31,201 nucleotides of DNA from CAYNLK01 sp964398055 (GCA_964398055.1 CAYNLK010000072.1:1-31201), one strand, 5' to 3'; numbered from the stretch's first letter, positions 7,566-16,198 are shown. Notes: generated from the sequence alone by a model not told the origin. Numbers and translations are program-made.

Positions 7566-8114
7566 ATGTCGAGAATAGGTAAGCTGCCCATTACGATTCC
7601 CTCAGGGGTAACGGTCAATATCAATAAGAACTCGATTTTGGTTAAAGGCCCCAAAGGAGAGTTAAGTCGTGACTTTCCACCCGAGATTACCATCGCTGAA
7701 GAAGATGGTCAGCTTGTAATTGCCCGCCATAGTGATCACCGCACCCATCGAGCCAAGCACGGTTTGGTTCGGGCTTTGCTCAATAATATGGTGGCTGGGG
7801 TTAGCGGTGGCTTCAAGAAACAGCTTTATATCGAGGGTGTCGGTTACCGGGCTAATTTGGATGGTAATAATTTGGTATTGAGTGTGGGTTATTCTCATCC
7901 GGTGAAGTTTGAACCGCCGGCCGGGATCGCTTTTGAAGTCGATAAATCAGGCCGTGAGTTAGCGGTAACCGGTATCGACAAGGAGATGGTGGGTGAGATT
8001 GCGGCTCGCATTCGCCGGGTTCGTCCCCCTGAACCTTACAAGGGCAAAGGCATCCGTTATGTTGGAGAAAGAATCCGGCGCAAAGCTGGCAAGGCTGGTA
8101 AAGCCGGCAAATAA
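7566..8114 (+). CDS. rplF: 50S ribosomal protein L6
   Basis: L6 sits near the GTPase-associated centre and the sarcin-ricin loop. The 182-residue protein has two L6 repeats, starts SRIGKLPITIPSGVTVNI, and contains GVSGGFKKQLYIEGVGYRA. The C-terminal signature is RRVRPPEPYKGKGIRYVGE. The tail ends in a short lysine/glycine/alanine repeat (KAGKAGKAGK). ATG at 7566 with GAGGTG at 7555-7560. Confidence 0.98.
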   Translation: MSRIGKLPITIPSGVTVNINKNSILVKGPKGELSRDFPPEITIAEEDGQLVIARHSDHRTHRAKHGLVRALLNNMVAGVSGGFKKQLYIEGVGYRANLDGNNLVLSVGYSHPVKFEPPAGIAFEVDKSGRELAVTGIDKEMVGEIAARIRRVRPPEPYKGKGIRYVGERIRRKAGKAGKAGK

Positions 8115-8167
8115 GATATCTGATTCAATATTAAATTTTGGGCCGGTAATGTTGGAGAGTAAAAATT

Positions 8168-8533
8168 ATGGGAAAAACTAATTTAGCGCATGTGGCTAGA
8201 AAACAGCGCAAGGCGCGGGTCAGAAAGCGAATTTCCGGTACAACTGAGCGACCTCGATTGAACGTGTTTCGCAGTTTGAGTCATATTTACGCCCAGGTTA
8301 TTGATGATACCAAAGGCGTTACGCTGGCGTCAGCCTCTAGCCTGGATGCCAGTATTCGTGAGGTCGAGGATAAAAACAAGACGGAACGGGCGACCCTGGT
8401 GGGTAAGTTGGTGGCTGAACGAGCCATAGACGCAGGCATCAACACTGTTGTCTTTGACCGGAGTGGTTACAAGTATCACGGTCGGGTCAAAGCATTGGCC
8501 GAAGCAGCCCGGGAGGGTGGCTTAAAGTTTTAG
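8168..8533 (+). CDS. rplR: 50S ribosomal protein L18
   Basis: L18 binds 5S rRNA and brings it into the large subunit. The 121-residue protein has a basic N-terminus (RKQRKARVRKRISGT), then RPRLNVFRSLSHIYAQVIDD, and the C-terminal GINTVVFDRSGYKYHGRVKALAEAARE. ATG at 8168, 53 bases after L6 and 42 before S5. Confidence 0.98.
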   Translation: MGKTNLAHVARKQRKARVRKRISGTTERPRLNVFRSLSHIYAQVIDDTKGVTLASASSLDASIREVEDKNKTERATLVGKLVAERAIDAGINTVVFDRSGYKYHGRVKALAEAAREGGLKF

Positions 8534-8575
8534 TAATATTTCTCTGGCCTGGCAGACTCAGCATGAGGAGGACGT

Positions 8576-9109
8576 ATGGCAAAACGTGAATTTGATGACG
8601 CTATTGAAGAACTTGACGAGCGAGTAGTACACATTGCCCGCACGGCCAAAGTTGTCAAGGGTGGACGTCGTTTCAGCTTTAGAGCCGTGGTTGTGGTTGG
8701 CGATAACAATGGTAGTGTTGGGGTAGGGATTGGAAAAGCGCGCGAAGTGCCCGAGGCGATTCGCAAGGGGTCCGAGCAGGCTCGACGCAATATGCGAAAA
8801 ATTGCCGTAACCGGTACAACTATTCCTCACGAAATAACGACCCGTTTTAGTGCGGCTGAAGTGTTCTTGAAGCCGGCTACACCCGGTACCGGCGTGATTG
8901 CCGGCGGTGGTGTACGCGCCGTAGTGGAGGCGGCCGGTATCCACGATATTTTGACCAAAAGCAAGGGTAGCGCCAATATCTTGAATGTGGTTAAGGCGAC
9001 CATCAAGGCCCTGAACGAATTGCAGGACCCTGTTGAGGTGGCTCAACATCGAGGCGTCCACGTCAGCCGGGTGCAGCCATTCTGGGTTGGACGAGGTAAT
9101 AATGGCTGA
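8576..9109 (+). CDS. rpsE: 30S ribosomal protein S5
   Basis: S5 lies near the decoding centre and affects translational accuracy. The 177-residue product has the double-stranded-RNA-binding-like N-domain (KVVKGGRRFSFRAVVVVGD, then GSVGVGIGKAREVPEAIRK) and the C-domain with ATPGTGVIAGGGVRAVVEAAG. ATG at 8576, with GAGGAGGA at 8564-8571. Its last 8 bases overlap the start of rpmD. Confidence 0.98.
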   Translation: MAKREFDDAIEELDERVVHIARTAKVVKGGRRFSFRAVVVVGDNNGSVGVGIGKAREVPEAIRKGSEQARRNMRKIAVTGTTIPHEITTRFSAAEVFLKPATPGTGVIAGGGVRAVVEAAGIHDILTKSKGSANILNVVKATIKALNELQDPVEVAQHRGVHVSRVQPFWVGRGNNG

Positions 9110-9296
9110 GAAAAGTACAAAAGCGTTAAAAGTAACCTTAGTCAAGAGTCCCATTGGTTATTCAATGCGCCACAAAGGGACGGTTCGAGCCTTGGGCCTG
9201 CGCCGGATGGGACAAACGGTTGAGCACGATGATACTCCGGTGATTCGGGGTATGATCCAGAAAGTCTCTCATTTAGTTGAGGTTGAAGAAGCTTAG
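9102..9296 (+). CDS. rpmD: 50S ribosomal protein L30
   Basis: L30 is a small peripheral large-subunit protein. The true start is the ATG at 9102, giving 64 residues (AEKSTKALKVTLVKSPIGYS, then GTVRALGLRRMGQTVEH and a VIRGMIQKVSHLVEVEE end). A longer open frame reaches upstream inside rpsE, but those residues do not match L30. The start lies inside the last codons of rpsE (8-base overlap), with a GAGG at 9093-9096 inside rpsE. The two genes are likely translationally coupled. Confidence 0.96.
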   Translation: MAEKSTKALKVTLVKSPIGYSMRHKGTVRALGLRRMGQTVEHDDTPVIRGMIQKVSHLVEVEEA

Positions 9297-9383
9297 CATT
9301 CAGTCTGGGGTGATCAGCTTTTGGCCGGGAATTTGAGTTTGTGACGCGTCGGTAGCTGAAAGCTTAGTTGTGGAGGCGTAAGT

Positions 9384-9842
9384 ATGGAGTTGCATGAATT
9401 AAGACCCGCTCCTGGCAGCAAAAAACGGCGAAAGAGAGTCGGTCGTGGTATGGCTTCTGGAAGTGGCAAGACTTCTGGGCGCGGGATGAAAGGGCAGGGT
9501 GCTCGCTCCGGCGGCGGCAAAGGTCCTTATTTTGAAGGGGGCCAGTTGCCCTTGGTGCGGCGCTTACCTTTCCGCCGTGGTTTCAATAACATTCATCGGG
9601 TAGAGTATAAGCCGGTAAATCTGGCTCGCATCCAGGAAAAGTTTGGCGATAGTGACCAAGAAGTAACGCCAGAAGCGTTGATTGAGGCCGGCATCATCAA
9701 ACGTTCTGATAAGGCTGTGGCCATCTTGGGTGATGGTGAGCTAACTTCAGCTTTGACCATCAAAGCGCATCGTTTCTCTGAAAACGCCCAAGCCAAGATT
9801 GAAGCTGCGGGTGGTACTGTAGAAGTTTTGCCGTTAGCGTAG
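9384..9842 (+). CDS. rplO: 50S ribosomal protein L15
   Basis: L15 is a late-assembly large-subunit protein with a long basic N-terminal extension. It begins MELHELRPAPGSKKRRKRVGRG, continues with the glycine-rich SGSGKTSGRGMKGQGARSGG (about residues 27-46), and has PLVRRLPFRRGFNN. Length 152 residues. ATG at 9384 with GGAGG at 9372-9376. SecY follows after 20 bases, as in most spc operons. Confidence 0.98.
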   Translation: MELHELRPAPGSKKRRKRVGRGMASGSGKTSGRGMKGQGARSGGGKGPYFEGGQLPLVRRLPFRRGFNNIHRVEYKPVNLARIQEKFGDSDQEVTPEALIEAGIIKRSDKAVAILGDGELTSALTIKAHRFSENAQAKIEAAGGTVEVLPLA

Positions 9843-9862
9843 TTGGGTGAGGAAAAAAATAG

Positions 9863-11188
9863 ATGCTAGAAGCAATCCGAAATGCCTTTGCTCTGCCAGA
9901 TTTGAGGCGTAAGATTCTATTTACGCTGTTGATCCTGATTGCTTATCGCGCCGCGGCTCATGTACCGGTACCGGGAGTGGATACCGCTGCGCTGCAACAG
10001 TTTTTGGAGTCGGGTAGTCAAGGGAGTACGATCGTTCAGTTTTTGAACCTGCTCTCAGGCGGCGCGCTGGTGCGGTTGTCGGTGATGGCGATGGGGGTTT
10101 ATCCCTATATTACTGCCTCGATTATCATGCAACTTCTTACGCCTCTAATCCCGCAATTGCAGGAACTTTCAAAAGAAGGTGAGCAGGGTCGGAACAAGAT
10201 CAATATGTATACCCACTGGCTGGCTGTGCCGATGGCCTTCTTGCAGGGGTATGGCCAGATTGTGTTTATTCAAAGCTCAATTCCGGGTGTGATTCCTAAC
10301 TTTGGCTTCAATGTGGATCCCCTGGCCACAATTGCAACCTTGCTGACGATGACGGCAGGGACCATGGTGGCTGTGTGGATGGGTGAGCTGATTACCGAAC
10401 AGGGTGTTGGCAATGGTGTATCGATCATTATTTTTGGCGGGATTGTGGCTCAGATTCCCAGCCAGATTGCCAACTTTATCAGCCGCCAGGAATGGCTCAA
10501 CCTGATCTTGTTTGGCATTATCACTGTTTTGACGATTGCGGTCATCGCCTTTGTTCAGGAAGGACAGCGCCGGATTCCAGTACAATATGGTAAGCGCGTG
10601 CGAGGCACCAAAGTTTACGGTGGACAGAGTTCGCACATTCCGTTGCGGGTCAATAGCGCCGGGATGATCCCGTTGATCTTTGCCCAGTCGATTATGATCT
10701 TTCCAAGCGCGGTGGCCAGCTACTTCCAATTTAGCGACACACCATTTGTGGCTAACCTGGCCAACGGCATCGTGCAGTGGTTTAGCCCTAACCCCACCTC
10801 GTGGCCTTACTGGATTCTCTACTTCCTGATGGTGGTTGGCTTTACCTATTTCTATACCGATGTTATCTTCAAACAGCAAAATCTGGCCGACAATTTACAG
10901 CGCCAGGGAGGTTTTATCCCCGGATTGCGTCCGGGCAAGCGCACCGAGTTCTATCTCAACACAGTATTGCAGCGGATTACCCTGGTTGGGGCGTTGATGT
11001 TAGGGGGGGTGGCAATCCTGCCCTGGTTGGTCAATATCCTCCCTGGCGTTGGCCAGAGTGGCACCCAAACCCAGGCTTTGCTCATTACCAGTACCGGCCT
11101 GCTCATTGTGGTTGGGGTGGTGCTTGATACAATGAAGCAATTGGAAGCTCAATTGTTGATGCGTCATTACGAAGGCTTCATCGGTTAA
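9863..11188 (+). CDS. secY: Protein translocase subunit SecY
   Basis: SecY is the channel subunit of the SecYEG translocon in the cytoplasmic membrane. The 441-residue length fits, with about ten hydrophobic segments. Diagnostic stretches are RAAAHVPVPGVDT early, GGALVRLSVMAMGVYPYITASIIMQLL, and SKEGEQGRNKINMYTHW. Later come GEQ-like ITEQGVGNGVSIIIFGGIV, VQEGQRRIPVQYGKR and the C-terminal LLMRHYEGFIG. ATG at 9863, with a GTGAGG at 9846-9851. Confidence 0.99.
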   Translation: MLEAIRNAFALPDLRRKILFTLLILIAYRAAAHVPVPGVDTAALQQFLESGSQGSTIVQFLNLLSGGALVRLSVMAMGVYPYITASIIMQLLTPLIPQLQELSKEGEQGRNKINMYTHWLAVPMAFLQGYGQIVFIQSSIPGVIPNFGFNVDPLATIATLLTMTAGTMVAVWMGELITEQGVGNGVSIIIFGGIVAQIPSQIANFISRQEWLNLILFGIITVLTIAVIAFVQEGQRRIPVQYGKRVRGTKVYGGQSSHIPLRVNSAGMIPLIFAQSIMIFPSAVASYFQFSDTPFVANLANGIVQWFSPNPTSWPYWILYFLMVVGFTYFYTDVIFKQQNLADNLQRQGGFIPGLRPGKRTEFYLNTVLQRITLVGALMLGGVAILPWLVNILPGVGQSGTQTQALLITSTGLLIVVGVVLDTMKQLEAQLLMRHYEGFIG

Positions 11189-11242
11189 GTTAATTGTTGC
11201 TCCAGTAATGCCTTGGCTGGAATCGTCCGGGCTGGTTGGCTG

Positions 11243-12070
11243 ATGAGACAGATACGGAAAAAATTACCCGGAGCCGAAAAATTTTTGCGGACCAAGACGC
11301 GGCGGATTGTGCTCAAATCGAAAGAGGAAATCGAGTTGATGCGTCAGGCCGGCAAGATAGTGGCCCAAGCTCTGGAGGAGGTTCGCCGACATACCCGACC
11401 CGGTGTAACGACGGCCGAACTGAATAAAATTGCCGAAGAGGTGTTAAGGCGGCATAAGGCAACGCCTGTGTTTAAGGGATATCCTAACCAGCGTGAAGGT
11501 GGCCCGCCATTCCCGGCTACCATCACCGCCTGCGTTAATGAAGAGTTGGTCCACGGTATCCCAAGTAATCGGGTATTGCGAGAAGGCGATATCTTTAGTG
11601 TGGATTGTGGGGCTTATTACAAGGGCTGGGTTGGCGATGCGGCGACCACTATTCCGGTTGGCCGGATTTCGGCAGAGGCCCGGCGGTTGTTGGAAGTGAC
11701 CGAACAGGCGCTTTACATTGGCATCGCCCAGGGGCGGCTGGGTAATAGAACCGAGGATATTTCGGCAGCCGTCCAGGAGTATGTTGAGGGTCAGGGCTAC
11801 AGTGTCGTTCGCGAGTATACCGGTCACGGTGTTGGCCGCAATATGCACGAAGACCCGCAGGTGCCCAATTTTGGCCAGCGGGGTCGAGGTGTTCCCTTGA
11901 GAAAGGGCATAACCATTGCCCTGGAACCGATGGTTCAGGTAGGCACCTGGAAAACCAAATTATTGGCTGATGGTTGGACAGTTGTTACCGCCGATGGTAA
12001 ATTATCGGCCCACTTTGAACACACTTTTGCCATTACCGATGGTGATCCAGATATTTTAACGTTATTGTAA
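11243..12070 (+). CDS. map: Methionine aminopeptidase, type I
   Basis: The enzyme removes the N-terminal methionine from nascent proteins. Metal-ligand motifs of the M24 family are visible: DCGAYYKGWVGDAATT (two aspartates), EYTGHGVGRNMHEDP (histidine), ITIALEPM (glutamate) and SAHFEHTFAIT (glutamate). The start is uncertain: TTG 11213, ATG 11243, or GTG 11309, the last matching the compact family N-terminus (VLKSKEEIELMRQAGKIV). None has a clear ribosome binding site, and I list the only ATG. The adk and infA genes that often flank map are absent. Confidence 0.93.
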   Translation: MRQIRKKLPGAEKFLRTKTRRIVLKSKEEIELMRQAGKIVAQALEEVRRHTRPGVTTAELNKIAEEVLRRHKATPVFKGYPNQREGGPPFPATITACVNEELVHGIPSNRVLREGDIFSVDCGAYYKGWVGDAATTIPVGRISAEARRLLEVTEQALYIGIAQGRLGNRTEDISAAVQEYVEGQGYSVVREYTGHGVGRNMHEDPQVPNFGQRGRGVPLRKGITIALEPMVQVGTWKTKLLADGWTVVTADGKLSAHFEHTFAITDGDPDILTLL

Positions 12071-12108
12071 ACTGGCCCTGTAGGGTGGCCTGGAAGAGGA
12101 TTGGTATC

Positions 12109-12222
12109 ATGAAAGTAAGACCTTCTGTGAAAAAGATGTGCGACAATTGTAAAATAATCAAACGCCGCGGCGTTGTGCGAGTAATCTGCAGCAACCCAAA
12201 GCATAAGCAGCGTCAAGGGTAA
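12109..12222 (+). CDS. rpmJ: 50S ribosomal protein L36, zinc-binding form
   Basis: A 37-residue product with the exact L36 pattern: MKVRPSVKKMC at the start, a CxxC at C11/C14, then C27 and H32 in CSNPKHKQRQG. These four residues are the zinc ligands of the C+ form. ATG at 12109, with GAAGAGGA at 12093-12100. The gene is small and easily overlooked. It lies 11 bases before rpsM, its usual neighbour. Confidence 0.97.
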   Translation: MKVRPSVKKMCDNCKIIKRRGVVRVICSNPKHKQRQG

Positions 12223-12233
12223 GGAGAGTAGTT

Positions 12234-12614
12234 ATGGCACGTATTGCTGGCGTTGACTTGCCCCGCGAGAAGCGAGTGGAAGTAGGTTTAACCTACATTT
12301 ATGGTGTTGGTTTGACCACCAGCCAGGAGATATTAAATACCACCGGGATCAATCCAGATACCCGGATTAAAGACCTGTCTGATGACGAAGTGGTCCGCTT
12401 GCGTGAGGTGATCGATCGTGATTATGTAGTGGAAGGTGACTTGCGTCGTGAAGTGGCCATGAACATCAAACGGTTGCAAGAAATTGGCTGTTACCGGGGC
12501 TTGCGCCATCGCCGTAATTTGCCGGTGCGGGGGCAGCGGACCCGCACCAATGCTCGCACCAAGCGCGGCGCCCGGCGAACTGTGGCCGGTAAGAAACGGG
12601 CGGCCCGCAAGTAG
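12234..12614 (+). CDS. rpsM: 30S ribosomal protein S13
   Basis: S13 forms the head bridge with L5 and contacts P-site tRNA. The 126-residue protein begins MARIAGVDLPREKRVEVGLTYIYG, with GLRHRRNLPVRGQRTRTNAR in the C-terminal basic region. ATG at 12234, with AAGGAGAG at 12221-12228 overlapping the rpmJ stop. It is the first gene of the alpha-type block. Confidence 0.98.
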   Translation: MARIAGVDLPREKRVEVGLTYIYGVGLTTSQEILNTTGINPDTRIKDLSDDEVVRLREVIDRDYVVEGDLRREVAMNIKRLQEIGCYRGLRHRRNLPVRGQRTRTNARTKRGARRTVAGKKRAARK

Positions 12615-12690
12615 CCACTCTCTGGCCTGATTTGACTTTATTGATTGCGTTGATCGGTTAGCAGATCGACGGGCAAAGAATGGAGGATTT

Positions 12691-13092
12691 ATGGCAAAAC
12701 AAAAAGTTCGGTCGGTACGAGCTGGTAGCAAAAAAGAAAAGAAAAACATTCCTTCCGGTCGTGCCTATATTTATGCAACGTTCAACAACACGATCATAAC
12801 AATTACAGATCAATATGGTAATGCCGTTGCCTGGGCTACCGGAGGTACAAGTGGATTCAAAGGCTCGCGCAAAAGCACCCCTTACGCTGCCCAATTAGCC
12901 GCCAGGAATGCAGCCAAAGCGGCCCAAGAGCACGGTGTGCGTGAGTTGGATGTGTTTGTCAAAGGGCCTGGGCCTGGTCGTGAAGCGGCCATTCGAGCCT
13001 TACAGGCAGCCGATATGACCTTACGCTCAATTACCGACAAAACGCCTATTCCTCACAATGGTTGTCGCCCACCCAAAAAACGGCGGGTGTAA
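12691..13092 (+). CDS. rpsK: 30S ribosomal protein S11
   Basis: S11 is a platform protein near the Shine-Dalgarno helix. The 133-residue product contains GRAYIYATFNNTIITITDQYGN, SGFKGSRKSTPYAAQ, and the conserved end DKTPIPHNGCRPPKKRRV. Asn-Gly in HNG is the conserved site that forms isoaspartate in E. coli. ATG at 12691, with GGAGGA at 12681-12686. An unusually long 180-base spacer follows before S4. Confidence 0.98.
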   Translation: MAKQKVRSVRAGSKKEKKNIPSGRAYIYATFNNTIITITDQYGNAVAWATGGTSGFKGSRKSTPYAAQLAARNAAKAAQEHGVRELDVFVKGPGPGREAAIRALQAADMTLRSITDKTPIPHNGCRPPKKRRV

Positions 13093-13113
13093 AAAAGATC
13101 GGGTGCTCTTTCC

Positions 13114-13258
13114 AGGGTCAGTTGAGTTCGGTTATGGCTTGGTCCATAACTCAGCCCTAAAATCAAGAAAAACGGGGATGCTAAAAAGAGGGACGAAGGG
13201 TCCGCCAAGCCTGTAAACCTCTTTAATTTATTACAATGAGTTTAAGCAGCAAAGCTGC
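13114..13258 (+). promoter_or_regulatory. Structured leader of rpsD, possible S4-binding control region
   Basis: The 180-base spacer between rpsK and rpsD holds a bulged hairpin at 13114-13158. Its outer AGGG pairs with CCCT, TGAG with CTCA, and GTTATGG (13131-13137) with CCATAAC (13144-13150) around a 6-base loop. A second small perfect hairpin, GCAGC-AAA-GCTGC (13246-13258), sits directly before the Shine-Dalgarno. S4 leader RNAs that bind S4 are known in E. coli and Bacillus, with different structures. A similar role here is inferred from position and folding only. Confidence 0.4.
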
Positions 13259-13272
13259 ACAAGGAGGATAAC

Positions 13273-13908
13273 TTGGCACGTTATGTAGATTCAGTGTGTA
13301 AACTGTGTCGTCGAGAAGGTGAAAAGCTTTTTCTAAAGGGGGATCGATGTTTTTCTCCAAAATGTGCTATCGAGCGGCGTTCATATCCGCCCGGTCAGCA
13401 CGGTCGGCAAGGCCAATTCCGGCGTAAAGAGTCGGATTATGGTCTGCAGTTAAGAGAAAAACAGAAGGCGCGGCGGTTGTATGGCGTGTTTGAGCGTCAG
13501 TTCCGTCGATATTTCCGGGAGGCCCAGCGTCAAAAAGGTTTGACCGGTATTAATCTCTTGATTATTCTGGAAAGACGCTTGGATAATGTCATCTACCGCT
13601 TGGGCCTGGCTTCTTCACGCGCCCAGGCGCGTCAACTTGTCTCTCATGGCCACTTTGATGTGAATGGTCGCAAGACGAACGTCTCCTCGTTCCTGGTTTC
13701 CCCCGGTGACATTGTTTCGGTTCGCGACAATAGCAAAAAGTTGACCTATTTCAAGGAAGTAGCTAAAAACTTAGACGTGACCCGTCTGCCTGATTGGTTG
13801 AGACTGGATCCAAAAAATCTTACCGGTCAAGTTGTCAACGAACCGACCCGTGACCATATTGATGTTACCCTCAATGAGCAACTCATTGTTGAGTTTTACA
13901 GTCGGTAA
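13273..13908 (+). CDS. rpsD: 30S ribosomal protein S4, zinc-binding form (TTG start)
   Basis: S4 nucleates 30S assembly and often represses its own operon. The 211-residue protein keeps the four N-terminal cysteines C9, C12, C26 and C31 of the zinc form, followed by SYPPGQHG. An S4 RNA-binding domain spans about residues 98-165 (ERRLDNVIYRLGLASSRAQA, then SHGHFDVNGRKTN). The start is TTG at 13273, fixed by a perfect AAGGAGG at 13261-13267 with a 5-base spacer. Confidence 0.98.
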   Translation: MARYVDSVCKLCRREGEKLFLKGDRCFSPKCAIERRSYPPGQHGRQGQFRRKESDYGLQLREKQKARRLYGVFERQFRRYFREAQRQKGLTGINLLIILERRLDNVIYRLGLASSRAQARQLVSHGHFDVNGRKTNVSSFLVSPGDIVSVRDNSKKLTYFKEVAKNLDVTRLPDWLRLDPKNLTGQVVNEPTRDHIDVTLNEQLIVEFYSR

Positions 13909-14002
13909 AACAAAACCTTGCCTGGCTTAAACTTGGGTTAGGCTGACCGGTAATTAGTACGGTAAATAAGTTTAATGTAGGTCTATTTTGGAGGGTGCTC
14001 CG

Positions 14003-14992
14003 TTGTCTGAACTCAGCATGGTTTTGCCCAAAATTGAAACCGAAGCCAGCTCTAAAAGTTATGGTCGATTTAGTATCGGCCCGCTGGAAAGTGGTTATGG
14101 TATTACGCTGGGTAATGCGCTCCGACGCGTATTACTCTCGTCATTGAATGGCGCAGCCGTCACTTCGATTAGGGTGAGTGGGGTTCATCACGAATTTTCT
14201 GATATTCCCAACGTCCGCGAAGATATGACGGCGGTAATCCTGAATGTGAAGCGCCTCAGGTTGAAATTGCATCAGAACGAATCTGCCCGGTTGCACGTGG
14301 AAGTTAAAGGTGAAGGTGATGTTACTGCCGGTGATCTTGAATGCCCTCCTTACGTAGAAATTTTGAACCCTGATCTGCACTTACTAACAGCCGACTCGCC
14401 GGATACCGAATTGGATATTGAACTGGTGGCTGAAATGGGGCGAGGTTACTCCCCCTCTGAAGAACGGGGAAAATTGCCCATTGGGGAGATACCGGTTGAT
14501 GCCATCTTTAGCCCGGTTCGGAAAGCTAACTTTGTGGTGGAGCGTGCTCGAATTGGTCAAGCCACTGACTATGATCGCTTGATCCTTGAAATTACCACCG
14601 ATGGCACCATTTCACCTCGCGATGCACTCAGTGAAGCAGCCAAGATTCTGGTCCAACATTTCTCCCTCATTTCGGGCGTGACCGAAATCGAGTTGCCCGG
14701 TGAGATTGAAGAAGAGGGTGGTATTCCTAGCAAGATTTATGAGACACCGGTCGAAGAGTTGGAATTGACCGTTCGGGCTTACAATTGCCTCAAACGGGCC
14801 GGCATCACTCAAGTTGGGGAGATCTTAGAGAAATTAAGGAAAGGCCAAGACGAAATTCTGGCAATCCGCAACTTTGGGCAGAAGTCGCTGGATGAGTTGA
14901 TGGAAAAATTGGAGGAGAAAGGTTTTCTGGATGTTCTCAGAGAAGAAGGTGAAGATTTTTCCTCCATCATTGTGCCAGAGTATTCAGAATGA
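14003..14992 (+). CDS. rpoA: RNA polymerase subunit alpha
   Basis: The alpha subunit dimerises to nucleate RNA polymerase assembly and contacts activators and UP elements. The N-terminal domain shows GRFSIGPLESGYGITLGNALRRVLLSS, interrupted here only for brevity, and VLQ-type contact regions. A linker follows, then a C-terminal domain with VRAYNCLKRAGI and IRNFGQKSLDEL near residues 250-310. GGAGGG at 13990-13995 fits the TTG at 14003 (7 bases), giving 329 residues. A TTG at 13988 overlaps that site and the ATG at 14018 is too far away. Confidence 0.97.
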   Translation: MSELSMVLPKIETEASSKSYGRFSIGPLESGYGITLGNALRRVLLSSLNGAAVTSIRVSGVHHEFSDIPNVREDMTAVILNVKRLRLKLHQNESARLHVEVKGEGDVTAGDLECPPYVEILNPDLHLLTADSPDTELDIELVAEMGRGYSPSEERGKLPIGEIPVDAIFSPVRKANFVVERARIGQATDYDRLILEITTDGTISPRDALSEAAKILVQHFSLISGVTEIELPGEIEEEGGIPSKIYETPVEELELTVRAYNCLKRAGITQVGEILEKLRKGQDEILAIRNFGQKSLDELMEKLEEKGFLDVLREEGEDFSSIIVPEYSE

Positions 14993-15063
14993 GATGTGAC
15001 CATTCAGCACCTTGGATCATTTGGGTGACTGAATGTTTCGCGGCTTCTTGAGGAGAAAAAGTA

Positions 15064-15426
15064 ATGCGACACAATGTAATGGGTCGAAGGTTAGGTCGTT
15101 CGACAAAGAATAGAAAAGCCCTGTTTCGAAATTTGACCACTGAACTATTTCGACACGAACGGATCAAAACTACCGAGGCCCGGGCCAAGAGTATTCAACC
15201 AATTGCGGAAAAATTAGTAACGCTGGCCCGGCGGGGTGATTTGCATGCTCGCCGCCAGGCGGCGCGTGAGATGTATGATCCGGCCGTGCTACAAAAATTG
15301 TTTGGTGAGATTGGGCCCCGTTTGCAAGATCGCAACGGCGGCTATACCCGGATTTACAAATTAGGGCCGCGGCGGGGCGATGCAGCCGAGATGGTTTTGA
15401 TCGAACTGGTTGGTCGGGCCGGCTGA
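15064..15426 (+). CDS. rplQ: 50S ribosomal protein L17
   Basis: L17 lies near the tunnel exit. The 120-residue product has the standard start MRHNVMGRRLGRSTKNRKAL, then FRNLTTELFRHERIKTTEARA and a GYTRIYKLGPRRGDAAEM end. ATG at 15064, with GAGGAGAAAA at 15050-15059. It follows rpoA, as in most bacteria. The truA frame begins about 20 bases after its stop. Confidence 0.98.
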   Translation: MRHNVMGRRLGRSTKNRKALFRNLTTELFRHERIKTTEARAKSIQPIAEKLVTLARRGDLHARRQAAREMYDPAVLQKLFGEIGPRLQDRNGGYTRIYKLGPRRGDAAEMVLIELVGRAG

Positions 15427-15445
15427 TGCCTTAAGGAAGTCAGCG

Positions 15446-16198
15446 GTGGTTCCTGAGCGTCGTTACCGGGCTTTGGTTGGCTATGATGGTACCGATTTTC
15501 TGGGTTACCAAATTCAGGCTCAGGGCCGAACGGTTCAGGGGGAAATTGAAAAAGTACTCAAAAAAGTTACACAGATAGACATTCGGATAGATGGCGCCGG
15601 TAGAACCGACGCAGGCGTGCATGCCACGGGCCAGGTAATCGCTTTTAACGCCAGTTGGAAACATTCGTTGGAAGATTTTCAGCGGGCGTTGAATGCCTTA
15701 CTCCCGGCGGATATTGTGATCAGTGATTTGCAGCCTGTTAAAAGAACTTTTCATCCCCGATTCGGGGCAGTCAGTCGGTCTTATCAATACACCATTATCA
15801 ACCAGCCCTGGCCCAGCGTTTTAGAGCGGCGCTACACCTACCACGTCAGAAACCCGTTAGATGTGGCGGCTATGAGCCAGGCCAGCCAGTTTTTGGTGGG
15901 CACGCACGATTTTGCCTCATTCGGCAAGCCGCCTCAGGGTGAAAATACGGTTCGACAGGTGATATCGGCGGATTGGTCCGCCGCCGGAACGCGGTTGACT
16001 TTTGAAATTACGGCCAATGCCTTTCTATTTCGGATGGTTCGGACAATTGTGGGCACGTTGGTGCAGGTGGGTTTAGGGCAGTTGGCTCCGCGTGAGATAA
16101 AAGATATTTTGGCCGCGGGCGATTTAACCCAATCTGCGCCCCCTGTACCAGCCCACGGCTTATGTTTGGTGCGGGTCAGTTACCCCGAAAATAGATAG
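15446..16198 (+). CDS. truA: tRNA pseudouridine(38-40) synthase TruA
   Basis: TruA converts uridines 38-40 of the tRNA anticodon stem to pseudouridine. The catalytic aspartate is D55 in GAGRTDAGVHATGQV, and the family features YRALVGYDGTDFLGYQIQ, FHPRFGAVSRSYQY and FLFRMVRTIVGTLVQVG are present. The open frame extends back into rplQ from a TTG at 15410. I choose the GTG at 15446, because AAGGAAG at 15433-15439 is 6 bases upstream and the protein then starts at the family N-terminus, giving 250 residues. truA between L17 and L13 is a common arrangement. Confidence 0.95.
   Translation: MVPERRYRALVGYDGTDFLGYQIQAQGRTVQGEIEKVLKKVTQIDIRIDGAGRTDAGVHATGQVIAFNASWKHSLEDFQRALNALLPADIVISDLQPVKRTFHPRFGAVSRSYQYTIINQPWPSVLERRYTYHVRNPLDVAAMSQASQFLVGTHDFASFGKPPQGENTVRQVISADWSAAGTRLTFEITANAFLFRMVRTIVGTLVQVGLGQLAPREIKDILAAGDLTQSAPPVPAHGLCLVRVSYPENR

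Noticed and set aside
8558..9154. 198-codon minus-strand frame over rpsE and rpmD
   Set aside because: It is antisense to two well-identified ribosomal genes and has no recognisable motif. Similar frames at 1045-1599, 10277-10879 and 25383-25985 were rejected for the same reason.
13938..13948. TTAGGCTGACC in the rpsD-rpoA spacer as an iron box
   Set aside because: The right half-site (CCTAA) is missing and the context is a ribosomal operon, so chance similarity is the simpler reading.
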